Shown here piece by piece: positions 27,702 through 40,562 of a stretch of 64,000 nt of DNA. This DNA is from Jiangella endophytica (lineage in GTDB: Bacteria > Actinomycetota > Actinomycetes > Jiangellales > Jiangellaceae). Under the pieces are notes generated by a model, which was not told where the DNA came from, ran no database searches, and was given only the letters and a program-made list of their open reading frames with translations. Location of the stretch: positions 434,001-498,000 of the forward strand of contig NZ_QVAI01000001.1 in assembly GCF_003427025.1 (NCBI RefSeq), in the 5' to 3' direction. The stretch's first letter is position 1, and every line of letters starts with the position of its first letter. The position numbers and the translations under genes were made by a program.

Positions 27702-28832
27702 CTACGCCGCGGGGGCCGCCTGGCGCTTGCGTGCGATCGCCGTCGCGTAGTGCTCGAGGAGCTGGTCACAGATCGCCTCCCACGACCGCCCGTACACCGA
27801 CTCGCGGGCGGCGGCGGCCATCCGGACGCGGCGGACCGGGTCGGCGGCGATCCGTCCCACCGCGGCGCGCAGCTGCTCGCCGTCGCCGGTGTCGACGAGG
27901 TACCCGGACCAGCCGTGATCGACGAGGTCGATCGGGCCGCCGGCGTTCGGCGCGACGACGGGAACGCCTGAGGCCAGTGCCTCCTGGACCGCCTGGCAGA
28001 ACGTCTCGGCCGGGCCGGTGTGCACGAACACGTCCAGGCTGGCGTACGCCCTCGAGAGTGCCTGACCGGTGCGGAAGCCGAGGAACGCGGCGTCGGGCAG
28101 CGCGGCCCGCAGCGCCTGTTCGCTCGGCCCGCCGCCGACGACGGCCAGTTTGACGCCGGGCAGCCCGGCCAGCGCGGCCAGCGAGGCGACGTGCTTCTCC
28201 GGTGCCAGCCGGCCGATGTAGCCGACGATGACCTCGCCGTTCGGGGCCAGCTCGCGGCGCAGTTCCTCGTCGCGGTGCGCCGGGTGGAAGCGGACGAGGT
28301 CGACGCCGCGGCCCCAGCGGGCCAGCCGCGGGAAGCCGTGCGCGGCCAGCTGCCGCAGACTCGCCGTCGACGGCGCCAGAGTGAGGTCGGCCTGGTCGTG
28401 GACGCGGCGCATCCAGGACCAGATGGCGTCGTCGCCGATCGTGCGCCAGAGCCGGTAGCCACGGGCGAAACCGGCGAGGTCGGTCTGGTAGACGGCGACC
28501 GTCGGCAGCCCCAGCCGGGTCGCCGCGTTCATGCCGGCCCGGCCCAGCCAGACGGGCGCCGCCAGGTGCACGACGTCGGGGTCGAAGTCGCGCAGGATCC
28601 GGCTGATGCGCCGCCGGGTGGAGATCCCGACGAGGCTGTCGTCGTTGCCCGGCAGCGCGAACGACGGCACTCGCAGCACCTGATGCCCGTCGTACTCCGA
28701 CACGCCTTCGCCGGGGGCGATCACGAGCCCGGTGTGGCCGCGTCGCGTGAGATGCTCCACCACGCGGCAGACCGAGTTCGTGACACCGTTGATCTGGGGG
28801 AGGAACGACTCCGCGACGATCGCTACCCTCAT
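27702..28832 (-). CDS. GT4-family glycosyltransferase, MgtA/PimB-like
   Basis: 376 aa, GT-B fold. The N-terminal acceptor domain begins MRVAIVAESFLPQINGVTNS. The donor domain has VGYIGRLAPEKHV and the EX7E motif in GPAETFCQAVQEALASGVP followed by VVAPNAGGP. The sequence is closest in style to GDP-mannose-dependent alpha-mannosyltransferases MgtA/PimB that build glycolipids, but the sugar donor is not certain. No signal peptide; it likely acts on the inner face of the membrane. Confidence 0.85.
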   Translation of the reverse strand: MRVAIVAESFLPQINGVTNSVCRVVEHLTRRGHTGLVIAPGEGVSEYDGHQVLRVPSFALPGNDDSLVGISTRRRISRILRDFDPDVVHLAAPVWLGRAGMNAATRLGLPTVAVYQTDLAGFARGYRLWRTIGDDAIWSWMRRVHDQADLTLAPSTASLRQLAAHGFPRLARWGRGVDLVRFHPAHRDEELRRELAPNGEVIVGYIGRLAPEKHVASLAALAGLPGVKLAVVGGGPSEQALRAALPDAAFLGFRTGQALSRAYASLDVFVHTGPAETFCQAVQEALASGVPVVAPNAGGPIDLVDHGWSGYLVDTGDGEQLRAAVGRIAADPVRRVRMAAAARESVYGRSWEAICDQLLEHYATAIARKRQAAPAA

Positions 28833-28939
28833 GCCCGCAACGATGCTGTCGCGCGGTGGCGCGACGGAGATGGCCGCATGAACGGCGGTCGACGCGCTGG
28901 CGTCGGCTGAGCCGTGTTCGACGCTTCGAGACGCAAGGT

Positions 28940-28952
28940 TCTCACTATGAGA
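28940..28952. promoter_or_regulatory. Short dyad in a divergent promoter region
   Basis: TCTCA-CTA-TGAGA is a 5-bp inverted repeat with a 3-bp centre, between the divergent glycosyltransferase and 29068 genes. It could be a regulator-binding site; it is short enough to be chance. Confidence 0.25.
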
Positions 28953-29067
28953 GACGCACAGTGACGCTGAGTGATCGCGACCCGCAAGATCGATACTACG
29001 AGTGCGCCTGCCGGCTCGCGTCGGGCACGGGCGTCTCGGCCGTGACAGGGCGACCTGGGGGTAGCGA

Positions 29068-29643
29068 GTGACGACCGAGATCGGGACTCCAGCACGCGTG
29101 CTGCTCGTCGGAAAGCGGGTGCGCGTTCTCGACGAACTGGGCCGGGCGTTACGCGAGGCCGGCATGGTCGTGCGCGAGGAGACCGATGCCGATGCCGTCC
29201 GCTACGGCGTCGACGGCGCCACCATCGACATCCTGGCGCTGGGCCGGGCGGTCACCGGCCCGAAGCGCGACCGGATGATCTCGTCGCTGAAGGCGCAGAA
29301 CCCCACGCTGCGGGTCGTCGACGGTCTGGCGCCCATTCCGTCGATCATCGTGGCGCAGATCCGCGAGGTCGTCACGGCGCCCAACCGCGACACCCGCATC
29401 GTCGGCGCCGCGGCCTACGAGTCCGGCGACAACAGCATCGTGCTGGTGCTGCGCCGGCCCGCCCACCTCGACGTCACGCTGCACCGGCTCGACCCGCTCT
29501 ACCGGGTGCACGAGACCGACGTCTACACCGGCCCGCTCGACCGCGGCCGCCAGCGGCTGCCGCTGGGGCGGCGGGTCGGCCGGGGCGAGCGGTTCCTCGT
29601 CGTCGAGGCCGACCACGAGACGACGGTCCATCCGCTCGGCTGA
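29068..29643 (+). CDS. Unknown protein with receiver-like N-terminal fold
   Basis: 191 aa from the GTG after a GGGGG stretch at 29057-29061. Residues about 9-90 (ARVLLVGKRVRVLDELGRAL) alternate beta/alpha like a response-regulator receiver, but the catalytic acidic pair and phospho-Asp are not apparent. The C-terminal ~90 residues are beta-rich. No DNA-binding motif seen. Function unknown. Confidence 0.65.
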   Translation: MTTEIGTPARVLLVGKRVRVLDELGRALREAGMVVREETDADAVRYGVDGATIDILALGRAVTGPKRDRMISSLKAQNPTLRVVDGLAPIPSIIVAQIREVVTAPNRDTRIVGAAAYESGDNSIVLVLRRPAHLDVTLHRLDPLYRVHETDVYTGPLDRGRQRLPLGRRVGRGERFLVVEADHETTVHPLG

Positions 29644-29685
29644 GCCCGGTCGCCGGTCGCGTGGCTGCGCCGGGCGGGATGTTGG

Positions 29686-29742
29686 GTTCGCGGGTGTAGA
29701 CACGGAGGCCAACGGTTGGCGTCTGCGTCTACACGCCCGAAC
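29686..29742. repeat. Long imperfect inverted repeat between 29068 gene and acyl-CoA mutase
   Basis: Arms 29686-29713 and 29715-29742 pair at 23 of 28 positions, including GTGTAGAC/GTCTACAC. The two arms are nearly contiguous. It follows the upstream gene's stop by 43 nt, so it is a likely terminator, of the same long-armed type as other hairpins here. Confidence 0.5.
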
Positions 29743-29861
29743 GGAAGTCCCAGCGCGGGCGAGCCGACACCGTCGCACGGACCGCGTGTGGACAAAGTCA
29801 CCACCCATACCTCCCGCTGGGTCACTACCGTGAAGGGATCCAGCGGACGGAGGTGACAGGC

Positions 29862-31445
<1,584 letters not shown>

Positions 31446-31535
31446 CCGGCCGGCGCCAACCCCGCGGCCGGTTCCGTCGCCCTTGTCCGAGGTGGAACGT
31501 ACGATGTGGCCGTCCACACACCGACGGAGGGACAC

Positions 31536-32228
31536 ATGAGCCGACGCGCGCTGGTGCTGGGCGCCACCGTGTTCGTGTTCCTGCTGCCCGCGTCGTGCTC
31601 GTCGGCGGGCGAGGAGCCGGCCGGTCTCAGCGACGGCACGACCACCGTGCCGGCCACGGAGTCCGCGTCCGCCGCCCCCACCGACCAGCCCACCGAGACC
31701 ACCGTGCCCGGCGACGAGCCGGCCGAGCCCGCGCCGGAGCCCGGCCCCACGTTCACCCCGCCGTACCTGCCGCCCGGTGAGGAACGCACCGTCGAGCTGC
31801 TCACCGAGCTGCCCATCGAGGCGCCCGGCGACGCCACCGACGAGGAGCTCGCGGTGCTGCAGGGCGCCGGCCGGTTCATGGCCAGCTGGGACGCCGTCCT
31901 GTTCGGCGCCGGCGACGAACAGTCCGGCATCCTCCGCACGGCCGTCGACCCCCAGCTGGGCCGGCTGCTCAACTACATGATCGAGTCGGTCTCGAAGCAG
32001 CGGGTCGTCGTCGGCGAACCGACGCAGCTCGTGCTGCGCGGCGTCTCCGTCGACGGAGACGCCGCCGAGGTCGACGTCTGCACCATCATGCGCGACTGGG
32101 TGCAGTACATCGGCGGCACGCCCGAGCCACAGCCCGAGGTCGAGCGGCTGGTGCTGACGATGACGCTCGTCGACGGGGCCTGGCTGGCGTCCGACACCGA
32201 GCAGGCCGACCCCGCTCCGTGCGAGTGA
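31536..32228 (+). CDS. Putative lipoprotein of unknown function
   Basis: 230 aa. Lipoprotein signal with a hydrophobic core and lipobox PASC (VFVFLLPASCSSAGEE). A Thr/Pro/Ala/Glu-rich spacer (about residues 25-80) precedes an alpha/beta domain (LQGAGRFMASWDAVLF ... VDVCTIMRDWVQYIGG), which resembles the NTF2-like/Mce-associated fold of many actinobacterial lipoproteins. The ATG at 31536 follows GGAGGG. Probably paired with the next gene. Confidence 0.75.
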   Translation: MSRRALVLGATVFVFLLPASCSSAGEEPAGLSDGTTTVPATESASAAPTDQPTETTVPGDEPAEPAPEPGPTFTPPYLPPGEERTVELLTELPIEAPGDATDEELAVLQGAGRFMASWDAVLFGAGDEQSGILRTAVDPQLGRLLNYMIESVSKQRVVVGEPTQLVLRGVSVDGDAAEVDVCTIMRDWVQYIGGTPEPQPEVERLVLTMTLVDGAWLASDTEQADPAPCE

Positions 32229-32310
32229 GACGGTCTCCTGACGCCGTCCGTCGCCGGTGATAAGGTCCGGGTTCCACCGTTGTGACCATGTATGCCACCG
32301 GATGTGAGTC

Positions 32311-33381
32311 ATGAGGCGAGTCGTGCGAGCCCTGTCCACCGTCGTCGCCTGCGCGTCCCTGGTGCTGGCCGGGCCGAGCCTGGCCGCAGCGCGCGACGGC
32401 GTGGGCGGCGACGACACCGGTGACGGCTACGAGGTCGGCGTTGAGGTCACGCTGACCGGCGACGGCGCTCCCGGCGACGGCGGCAGCTACTCCATCTCGC
32501 TCCCGCCGGTCTGCTGGTGGGAGCGGCTCGACGGCCGCATGCTGGGCGACGGCGCCAGCGTCGATGCAGGCGACCCCGAGGCCGTGCTCAAGTGGTACGA
32601 AGAGACCTACCCGACCCTCGACGGGTCGTTCTCGTTCGCTCGCGGGATGTTCCCCGACCGGTCGGTGTTCGAGGAGGCCATCGCGCGGGAGGCCGCCGGT
32701 ACCGACCTGACCTGGTACCAGGTCAGGGCCGGCGACGCCGGCAGCGTGGACGACATGATGAAGTGCGCCCAGGGGTCCAACAACGGCGGGGTGAACGGCG
32801 ACATCCCGATCATCTACTGGCCGTGGGTCGACGGCGAGCCGCCGGCGCCGGCCGTCGACCCCGAGACGCTGGCCATCGAGGCCCGCGAGGTCATGGTCAT
32901 CGACGAACCCGAGGTCGAGCGCAACCCGCGGCTGGCCGGCGGCCTCGACGGCGCCACGTTCGTCCACGTGAACACCTGGTTCTGGGTCGTCGACCCCGAG
33001 ATGGTCGGCGGCAACGGCGGCACCCGCACCATCCGCGCCGACGTCGTGGGCGCGAACGTGTGGGCCGAGGTCACCGCGACCACCGACGGCCTCTCCATCG
33101 CCTCGCCCAACGGCTCGCAGCAGTGCGACCCCGAGCGCGCGCAGCGGGTCTGGGCGCCCGACTCCGCCGACGCCGACGGCTGCACCGTCGAGTTCACCCG
33201 CGCCTCCGTCGCCTACCCGGGCGGCTACCCGGTCACCGCCGCCACCGAGTGGACGGCGTCGTGGGAGGGCCAGGAGGAGGACGGCACCACCGTCGGCGGC
33301 GACCTCGACCCGCTGCGACGTGAAGCGACGGTCGACGTCCCGGTCGCCGAGGTGCAGACCATCGTCAAACGGGTCGGCTGA
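32311..33381 (+). CDS. Secreted protein of unknown function
   Basis: 356 aa with a Sec signal peptide (RRVVRALSTVVACASLVLAG, cleavage near residue 27). The mature protein is acidic and Trp-rich (PPVCWWERLDG, TWYQVRAGDAGS, IIYWPWVDG), with two conserved-looking Cys, and ends in a beta domain with EWTASWEGQEE. This pattern is common in uncharacterised actinobacterial exported proteins encoded next to small lipoproteins. No enzymatic motif. Confidence 0.7.
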   Translation: MRRVVRALSTVVACASLVLAGPSLAAARDGVGGDDTGDGYEVGVEVTLTGDGAPGDGGSYSISLPPVCWWERLDGRMLGDGASVDAGDPEAVLKWYEETYPTLDGSFSFARGMFPDRSVFEEAIAREAAGTDLTWYQVRAGDAGSVDDMMKCAQGSNNGGVNGDIPIIYWPWVDGEPPAPAVDPETLAIEAREVMVIDEPEVERNPRLAGGLDGATFVHVNTWFWVVDPEMVGGNGGTRTIRADVVGANVWAEVTATTDGLSIASPNGSQQCDPERAQRVWAPDSADADGCTVEFTRASVAYPGGYPVTAATEWTASWEGQEEDGTTVGGDLDPLRREATVDVPVAEVQTIVKRVG

Positions 33382-33566
33382 GGGCACCCCCCGGCGCTTT
33401 CGCTGTGCGGCGGTTCGACAGCGACTTGGTCACGGATGCATTTCGGCCGTTCAGCGGGCGTTCAAATGGCGAGATAGGCGGTTAGCCTACGCCTTGGATT
33501 CGTAGCGATTTCGGCCCACCGCATACGAGGCATGGCCGATCGACCATCTGGGGCCTGGAGGGGCAG

Positions 33567-34679
33567 ATGAACAAGAGGTTTCGGCTCGCCGCCGCGGTGA
33601 GCGCGGTCGCGCTCGCGGTGGCCGCCTGTGGCGAGGCTCCGGACGAGAGCGGCGACGGCACCGCGACCGGCGGCAGCACCGGCACCGGCGGCACCGGCGA
33701 CTTCACCGCCTGCATGGTCTCCGACCAGGGCGGCATCAACGACAAGTCGTTCAACGAGACGTCGTACAACGGCCTGGTGCTCGCCCAGGAAGAGGGCATC
33801 ATCCCGGAGCCGAAGTTCGCCGAGTCGCAGACCGACGCGGACTACGGCCCGAACGTCACCGCGATGGTGCAGGACGACTGCGGCATCATCGTCACGGTCG
33901 GCTTCCTGCTCGCCGACGCCACGCGCGAGGCGGCCGAGTCCAACCCCGAGGAACACTTCGCGATCGTCGACTACCAGTACACCGACGAGACCGGCACGCC
34001 GACGCCCATCGACAACGTCAAGCCGCTGGTGTTCAACACCCAGGAGGCGGCGTTCATGGCCGGCTACGCGTCGGCCGCCTACTCCAAGACCGGCATCGTC
34101 GGCACCTGGGGCGGCGCGCCGATCCCGACCGTCACCATCTTCATGGACGGCTTCTACGACGGCGTCCAGTACTACAACGAGCAGAAGGGCGCCGACGTCC
34201 AGGTGCTCGGCTGGGACAAGGCGACGCAGGACGGCCAGTTCGTCGGCGACTTCGCCAACACCGGCCTGGCCCGCCAGATCAGCGACAACCTGATCAGCCA
34301 GGGCGCCGACGTCCTGCACCCGGTCGCCGGCCCGCTGGCCGAGAGCGCGGCCATCGCGGCGCAGGCGGCGGGCAACGTCGCAGTCGTGTGGGCCGACTCC
34401 GACGGCTTCGAGTCCGCGCCCGACTACGGCGACGTCATCCTGACGTCGGTGCTCAAGGGCATGGACCAGGCCGTCCTCGCGGCGACGCAGGAGGCGGCGG
34501 ACGACGCGTTCAACAACGAGCCGTACGTCGGCACGCTCGAGAACGGCGGCGTCGGCCTCGCGCCGTTCCACGACTTCGACGCTGAGGTCACGCAGGAGAC
34601 GAAGGACGAGCTCTCGCAGATCCAGGAGCAGATCATCTCCGGCGACCTCGTCGTCCAGTCGGACGCGGCGTTCTCCTGA
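33567..34679 (+). CDS. BMP-family nucleoside-binding lipoprotein of an ABC transporter
   Basis: 370 aa. Lipoprotein signal with lipobox VAAC (Cys21). The PnrA/Bmp-like purine-nucleoside-binding fold is recognisable from ACMVSDQGGINDKSFNETSY near the N-terminus and the segments NPEEHFAIVDYQY, FNTQEAAFMAGY and GADVLHPVAGP. It should deliver nucleosides to the permease/ATPase encoded downstream. It is separated from the ATPase gene by a strong 15-bp hairpin, which fits higher expression of the binding protein. Confidence 0.92.
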   Translation: MNKRFRLAAAVSAVALAVAACGEAPDESGDGTATGGSTGTGGTGDFTACMVSDQGGINDKSFNETSYNGLVLAQEEGIIPEPKFAESQTDADYGPNVTAMVQDDCGIIVTVGFLLADATREAAESNPEEHFAIVDYQYTDETGTPTPIDNVKPLVFNTQEAAFMAGYASAAYSKTGIVGTWGGAPIPTVTIFMDGFYDGVQYYNEQKGADVQVLGWDKATQDGQFVGDFANTGLARQISDNLISQGADVLHPVAGPLAESAAIAAQAAGNVAVVWADSDGFESAPDYGDVILTSVLKGMDQAVLAATQEAADDAFNNEPYVGTLENGGVGLAPFHDFDAEVTQETKDELSQIQEQIISGDLVVQSDAAFS

Positions 34680-34694
34680 CAGTCGGTCACGGCC

Positions 34695-34729
34695 ACCCCG
34701 AACGGCCCGGTCAACGGGCCGTTCGGGGT
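34695..34729. terminator. Perfect 15-bp hairpin between binding protein and ATPase genes
   Basis: Arms 34695-34709 and 34715-34729 are exact reverse complements with loop GTCAA, starting 15 nt after the binding-protein stop. It is probably a partial terminator or mRNA-stabilising stem within the nucleoside-uptake operon. Confidence 0.8.
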
Positions 34730-34779
34730 ACCGTCGTGCTCACTTCATCGCTCGCACCACGAGGAGGGCGGTCCGGCCG

Positions 34780-36386
<1,607 letters not shown>

Positions 36387-36390
<4 letters not shown>

Positions 36391-37640
36391 CCGACACCTT
36401 GCCCCCCGCGTCCGCGCCCGAGGAGGAGCGGCCGGAGGTGCCCGCCGAGGAGACGTTCTTCCAGCGGTTCATGCGCGAGCTGACCAGCGGCAGCATCCTG
36501 GTGACGATCCTCTCGGTGGTGCTGGCGCTGTTCATCGGCGCGCTGCTGATCGCCGCGTCGGACCCGGACGTCCAGGACCGCGCGAGCTACTTCTTCTCCC
36601 GGCCCGGTGACACCCTCGAGGCCGCCTGGAGCGCCGTCAGCAACGCCTACAGCGCGCTGTTCACCGGCTCGATCATCGACATCAACGAGTACACCGTCGG
36701 CCGGGCGCTGCGTCCGCTGGCGGAGACCGCGACCAACGCCGCGCCGCTGATCGCCGCCGGCCTCGGCGTCGCGCTGGCCTTCCGCGCCGGCCTGTTCAAC
36801 ATCGGCGCCGAGGGCCAGATCATCCTGGGCGCCATCCTGGCCGGCTACGTCGGTTTCGGGATGCACCTGCCGACCGGCCTGCACCTGATCGTCGGCGTGC
36901 TGGCCGGCATCGTCGGCGGCGCCATCTGGGGCGGCATCGTCGGCCTGCTGAAGGCACGCACCGGCGCCCACGAGGTCATCGTCACGATCATGCTCAACTA
37001 TGTGGCGCGGTTCCTCATCGCCTACCTGCTGACGACGTCGGCGTTCCAGCGGCCCGGGGCGTCGAACCCGGTCAGCCCGATCGTCGACGAGAACGCGCAA
37101 CTGACGCGGTTCTTCTCCGACTCCCGGCTGCACCTCGGGTTCGTGCTGGTCATCCTCGCCGCGTTCGGGGTCTGGTGGCTGCTCGAGCGCAGCACGATGG
37201 GCTTCGAGTTCCGCGCCGTCGGCGCCAACCCGAACGCCGCCCGCACCGCGGGCATGTCCGTCAGCCGCACCTACATCTGGGTGATGCTGCTGGCCGGTGG
37301 GCTGGCCGGGCTCGCGGGTGTCATGCAGGTGCTCGGCACCGAGCGGTACCTCACCGCCGGCATCTCCGCCGGCATCGGGTTCGACGCGATCACCGTCGCG
37401 CTGCTCGGCCGGGCCAGTCCCTGGGGGACGGTGGCCGCGGGCCTGCTGTTCGGCGCGCTGCGCGCCGGCGGCGTGCCCATGCAGGCCAGCACCGGCACGC
37501 CCATCGACATCATCGTCGTCATCCAGTCGCTCATCGTGCTGTTCATCGCGGCACCGCCGCTGGTCCGGGCGATCTTCCGGGTGCCCGTCCGCTCGGCCGG
37601 GCAACCCGTCGCCGGGCTGCAGAGGGGGTGGGGCGCGTGA
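36387..37640 (+). CDS. Nucleoside ABC transporter permease 1
   Basis: 417 aa, BPD_transp_2 (ribose/nucleoside/branched-chain amino acid) permease. The acidic N-terminal tail is followed by about 8-9 helices. Family segments are AGLFNIGAEGQIILGAILAG, VIVTIMLNYVARFLIAYLL and FRAVGANPNAARTAGMSV. It forms the channel with the product of the next gene. GTG start overlaps the ATPase stop. Confidence 0.93.
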
Positions 37641-38923
37641 GCGCGCAGACCGTCGTGGCACCGCCCACTCCGACCGGCCAGGACCTCGCCGTCCGGCCGA
37701 GCTGGAAGGCGCCCATCGCGTTCGCCGTCCTCGCACTGGTCGCGCTGATCACCTTCGGCATCCTCGGCGAGTCCGGCCAGACCAGCACGTTCGGCATCTC
37801 CACCAGCTCCGACGCGTGGCAGATCGACCCGCTGGCGCTGTCGTCGCAGCCGGTCGCGCTCGGGCTGTCGCTGGTCTGCGTCGTCATCGCGGCGTACTCC
37901 GCCTGGCTGGTCCGGCAGGGGCAGTCGGTGCCGGTCTGGCTGACGGTGCTGTTCGCGATCGCGTTCGTGCTGGCGTTCCTCGTCTGGGCCGTGGCCGGCG
38001 AGCAGATCTCGTTCACGTCGCTGCTGCAGGGCGCGCTGGCGCTGTCGGTGCCGCTCGTCTTCGGTGCGTTGTCCGGTGTGCTGTGCGAGCGGGCCGGCGT
38101 CATCAACATCGCCATCGAGGGCCAGTTGCTGGCGGGCGCGTTCCTGTCCGCCGTCGTCGCCACGCTGACCGGCAGTCTCTACGTCGGCCTTCTCGCCGCG
38201 ATCGTGGCCGGCCTGCTGGTGGCGTTCGTGCTGGCGGTCTTCGCGATCAAGTACATCGTCAACCAGATCATCGTCGGCGTCGTGCTGAACGTGCTGGTGC
38301 TGGGCGTGACGAACTTCCTCTACGGCCAGTTGCTGGCGCCCGAGGCGTCGACCTGGAACAGCCCCGGCACGCTGCCTCGGGTGGAGATCCCGCTGCTCAG
38401 CGAGATCCCGGTGATCGGGCCCGTGGTGTTCGAGCAGACGATCATCGTCTACGCCATGTACGTCACCGTGATCCTCGTGCAGATCGCGCTGTTCCGCACC
38501 CGTTGGGGGCTGCGCGTCCGCTCCGTCGGTGAGCACCCCAAGGCCGCCGACACTCTGGGCATCAAGGTCAACACGGTGCGCTTCCGCAACGTCCTGCTGG
38601 GCGGCGCGGTCGCCGGCCTCGGTGGCGCGTTCTTCACGCTCGGCAACGTCGGCGCGTTCAGCCGGGAGATGTCGGCCGGCCAGGGCTTCATCGCGCTCGC
38701 CGCGATGATCTTCGGCCGGTGGAGCCCGCTGGGGGCGCTGGGTGCCGCGTTGCTGTTCGGGTTCGCGAACAACCTGCAGAGCGTGCTGGGGATCATCGGC
38801 ACGCCGATCCCCAGCGAGTTCATGCTCATGCTGCCGTACATCCTGACGATCTTCGCGGTCGCCGGGCTGGTCGGCCGGGTTCGGGCGCCGGCCGCCGACG
38901 GCGAGCCGTACGTGAAGTCGTGA
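37637..38923 (+). CDS. Nucleoside ABC transporter permease 2
   Basis: 428 aa, second BPD_transp_2 permease. It carries CERAGVINIAIEGQLLAGAF, IVNQIIVGVVLNVLVLGV and RSVGEHPKAADTLGI, and about 10 helices, longer at the N-terminus than its partner. The GTG start overlaps the first permease's stop, and its own stop overlaps the cdd start, giving one continuous operon. Confidence 0.93.
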   Translation: MSAQTVVAPPTPTGQDLAVRPSWKAPIAFAVLALVALITFGILGESGQTSTFGISTSSDAWQIDPLALSSQPVALGLSLVCVVIAAYSAWLVRQGQSVPVWLTVLFAIAFVLAFLVWAVAGEQISFTSLLQGALALSVPLVFGALSGVLCERAGVINIAIEGQLLAGAFLSAVVATLTGSLYVGLLAAIVAGLLVAFVLAVFAIKYIVNQIIVGVVLNVLVLGVTNFLYGQLLAPEASTWNSPGTLPRVEIPLLSEIPVIGPVVFEQTIIVYAMYVTVILVQIALFRTRWGLRVRSVGEHPKAADTLGIKVNTVRFRNVLLGGAVAGLGGAFFTLGNVGAFSREMSAGQGFIALAAMIFGRWSPLGALGAALLFGFANNLQSVLGIIGTPIPSEFMLMLPYILTIFAVAGLVGRVRAPAADGEPYVKS

Positions 38924-39327
38924 CCGCTCCCGTCGTCGACTGGGACGCCTTGCGCGCGGCCGCCGTCGAGGTGGCCGCACGCGCGTACGCGCCGTACTCC
39001 GGCTTCCCGGTCGGCGCGGCGGCCCTGGTCGACGACGGCCGCGTCGTCACCGGCTGCAACGTCGAGAACGCCGCCTACGGCGTCACGCTGTGCGCCGAGT
39101 GCGGGCTGGTGTCGTCGCTGGTCGCCGGTGGCGGCGGCCGGCTGGTCGCGTTCACCTGCGTCGGCGGGACCGACCGCCGGCTCACCATGCCGTGCGGCCG
39201 CTGCCGGCAGCTGCTCTGGGAGCATGGCGGCGCGTCGTTGCTGGTCGAGACGCCGCTCGGCATCCAGACGATGGACCAGGTGCTGCCGCAGGCGTTCGGT
39301 CCGGAGGAACTGCCGAAGCGCCCCTAG
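38920..39327 (+). CDS. cdd: Cytidine deaminase
   Basis: 135 aa. Deaminates cytidine/deoxycytidine to uridine/deoxyuridine. Zinc site and catalytic Glu: CNVENAAYGVTLCAE and PCGRCRQLLWE, the latter with two Cys ligands. It starts at a GTG that overlaps the permease stop, so uptake and first catabolic step are coupled. Stop codon is TAG. Confidence 0.96.
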   Translation: MTAPVVDWDALRAAAVEVAARAYAPYSGFPVGAAALVDDGRVVTGCNVENAAYGVTLCAECGLVSSLVAGGGGRLVAFTCVGGTDRRLTMPCGRCRQLLWEHGGASLLVETPLGIQTMDQVLPQAFGPEELPKRP

Positions 39328-39433
39328 CGGCGGCCGGCGCTGGTGGGCGCCCGCAGCAACGCCCGCCGAGCGCTTCGTCGATCGACGGACGTGTGCGGGC
39401 GGGCGAGCGCCGGCCGGGCTGCGTCGACGGCAA

Positions 39434-39481
39434 GTGTCGGTGCCCGCCCGTAGGGTGGGAATCCCTCCCGTCGGGGCGGGG
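39434..39481 (-). repeat. 48-bp dispersed repeat, copy B (inverted relative to copy A)
   Basis: The reverse complement matches 15175-15222 at 43 of 48 positions. It lies 107 nt after the cdd stop and 67 nt before the trypsin-fold gene. It has internal GGGTGGGA/TCCCTCCC symmetry, so it can fold. An intergenic repeat family is the best description. Confidence 0.8.
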
Positions 39482-39547
39482 CCCGCCCACGGGCGCGAGA
39501 CCCACCGGTCCGGCGGGGCCTGTCCGCGACCGTCCCCGGGAGTCGCC

Positions 39548-40492
39548 ATGGAGCTGCAGACCGCACGCGAGATCAAGGCCGAACTTCGCCGGCGGACGAC
39601 GGTGCTGGCCGCGCCGCCCCGTCCGCACACCCCCACCGGCGGCGTCGCCGTCGGCGTGTGCGTCGTCGGGCCGGCCACCTACGGCATCGCCGTCCGCACG
39701 TTCGGGTCGTCCCCGCTCGCCGACGAGGTGGTCGCCGCCGGTCGCGAACTGGCCGGCGACGAGTGCGACATCCGCGACGTCGGCGTCGTCCGAGCGTTCC
39801 AGTGGGACGCCGCCGAGCTGCGCAAACGGCAGCGGCCGCTGCGGCCCGGACTGTCCGTGTCGCACGTCGACGTCACGGCAGGGACCATCGGCGCGTTCGT
39901 CACCGACGAGTCCGGCGCCTTGCTCGTGCTGTCGAACAACCACGTCCTGGCCGACTCCGACCGCGGCGCTGCCGGCGACATCGTCGTCCAGCCCGGGGTG
40001 GCCGACGGCGGCACGGCGGCCGGCGACCGCATCGGCGTCCTCGACGGCGTCGTGGCCCTCGACCCCGTGGCGCCCAACCTCGTCGACGCCGCCACCGCCC
40101 GCCTCGACGACGGCATCGAGGTGTCGGCCGAGTACCCGGCCGGCGCGCTGGCAGGCTGGGTCGCCGTCACCGACGACATCGAGGTCGAGAAGGCCGGCCG
40201 CACCACCGGCGTCACACGGGGCCGCGTCAGCGCCATCGAGATCGACGGCATCAGCGTCCAGTACCCGGCCGGCGTCATGGACTTCGACGACCAGATCGAG
40301 GTCACCGGCGCCGGGTCCACCGACTTCTCCGCCGGCGGCGACAGCGGATCGCTGGTCTACCGGCCCGACACCCGCGAGGCGGTCGGCCTGCTGTTCGCCG
40401 GCAGCGACACCGGCGGTCCGAACGGCCAGGGGCTCACCTACTGCAATCCGATCGGCGTCGTACTCGACCGCCTCGGCGTTCACCTCGCCTGA
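39548..40492 (+). CDS. Trypsin-fold serine protease-like protein without signal peptide
   Basis: 314 aa from the ATG at 39548 (CCGGGAG upstream). The first ~100 residues form an alpha/beta region without any hydrophobic leader. The protease-like domain has SNNHVLADS (catalytic His), a candidate Asp in ATARLDDGIE and GGDSGSLVY (nucleophile Ser), all three triad positions being present. The order is chymotrypsin-like, and sequence style recalls the Nal1/'S1-like' intracellular group. Cellular substrate unknown. It separates cdd from the MDMPI-fold gene. Confidence 0.78.
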   Translation: MELQTAREIKAELRRRTTVLAAPPRPHTPTGGVAVGVCVVGPATYGIAVRTFGSSPLADEVVAAGRELAGDECDIRDVGVVRAFQWDAAELRKRQRPLRPGLSVSHVDVTAGTIGAFVTDESGALLVLSNNHVLADSDRGAAGDIVVQPGVADGGTAAGDRIGVLDGVVALDPVAPNLVDAATARLDDGIEVSAEYPAGALAGWVAVTDDIEVEKAGRTTGVTRGRVSAIEIDGISVQYPAGVMDFDDQIEVTGAGSTDFSAGGDSGSLVYRPDTREAVGLLFAGSDTGGPNGQGLTYCNPIGVVLDRLGVHLA

Positions 40493-40562
40493 GACCGGCC
40501 GGCCCCACGGAACCCGCGGAGGGTCTGGATCCCGGGACCCGACCTCCTGCCGCGCCTCGCGC

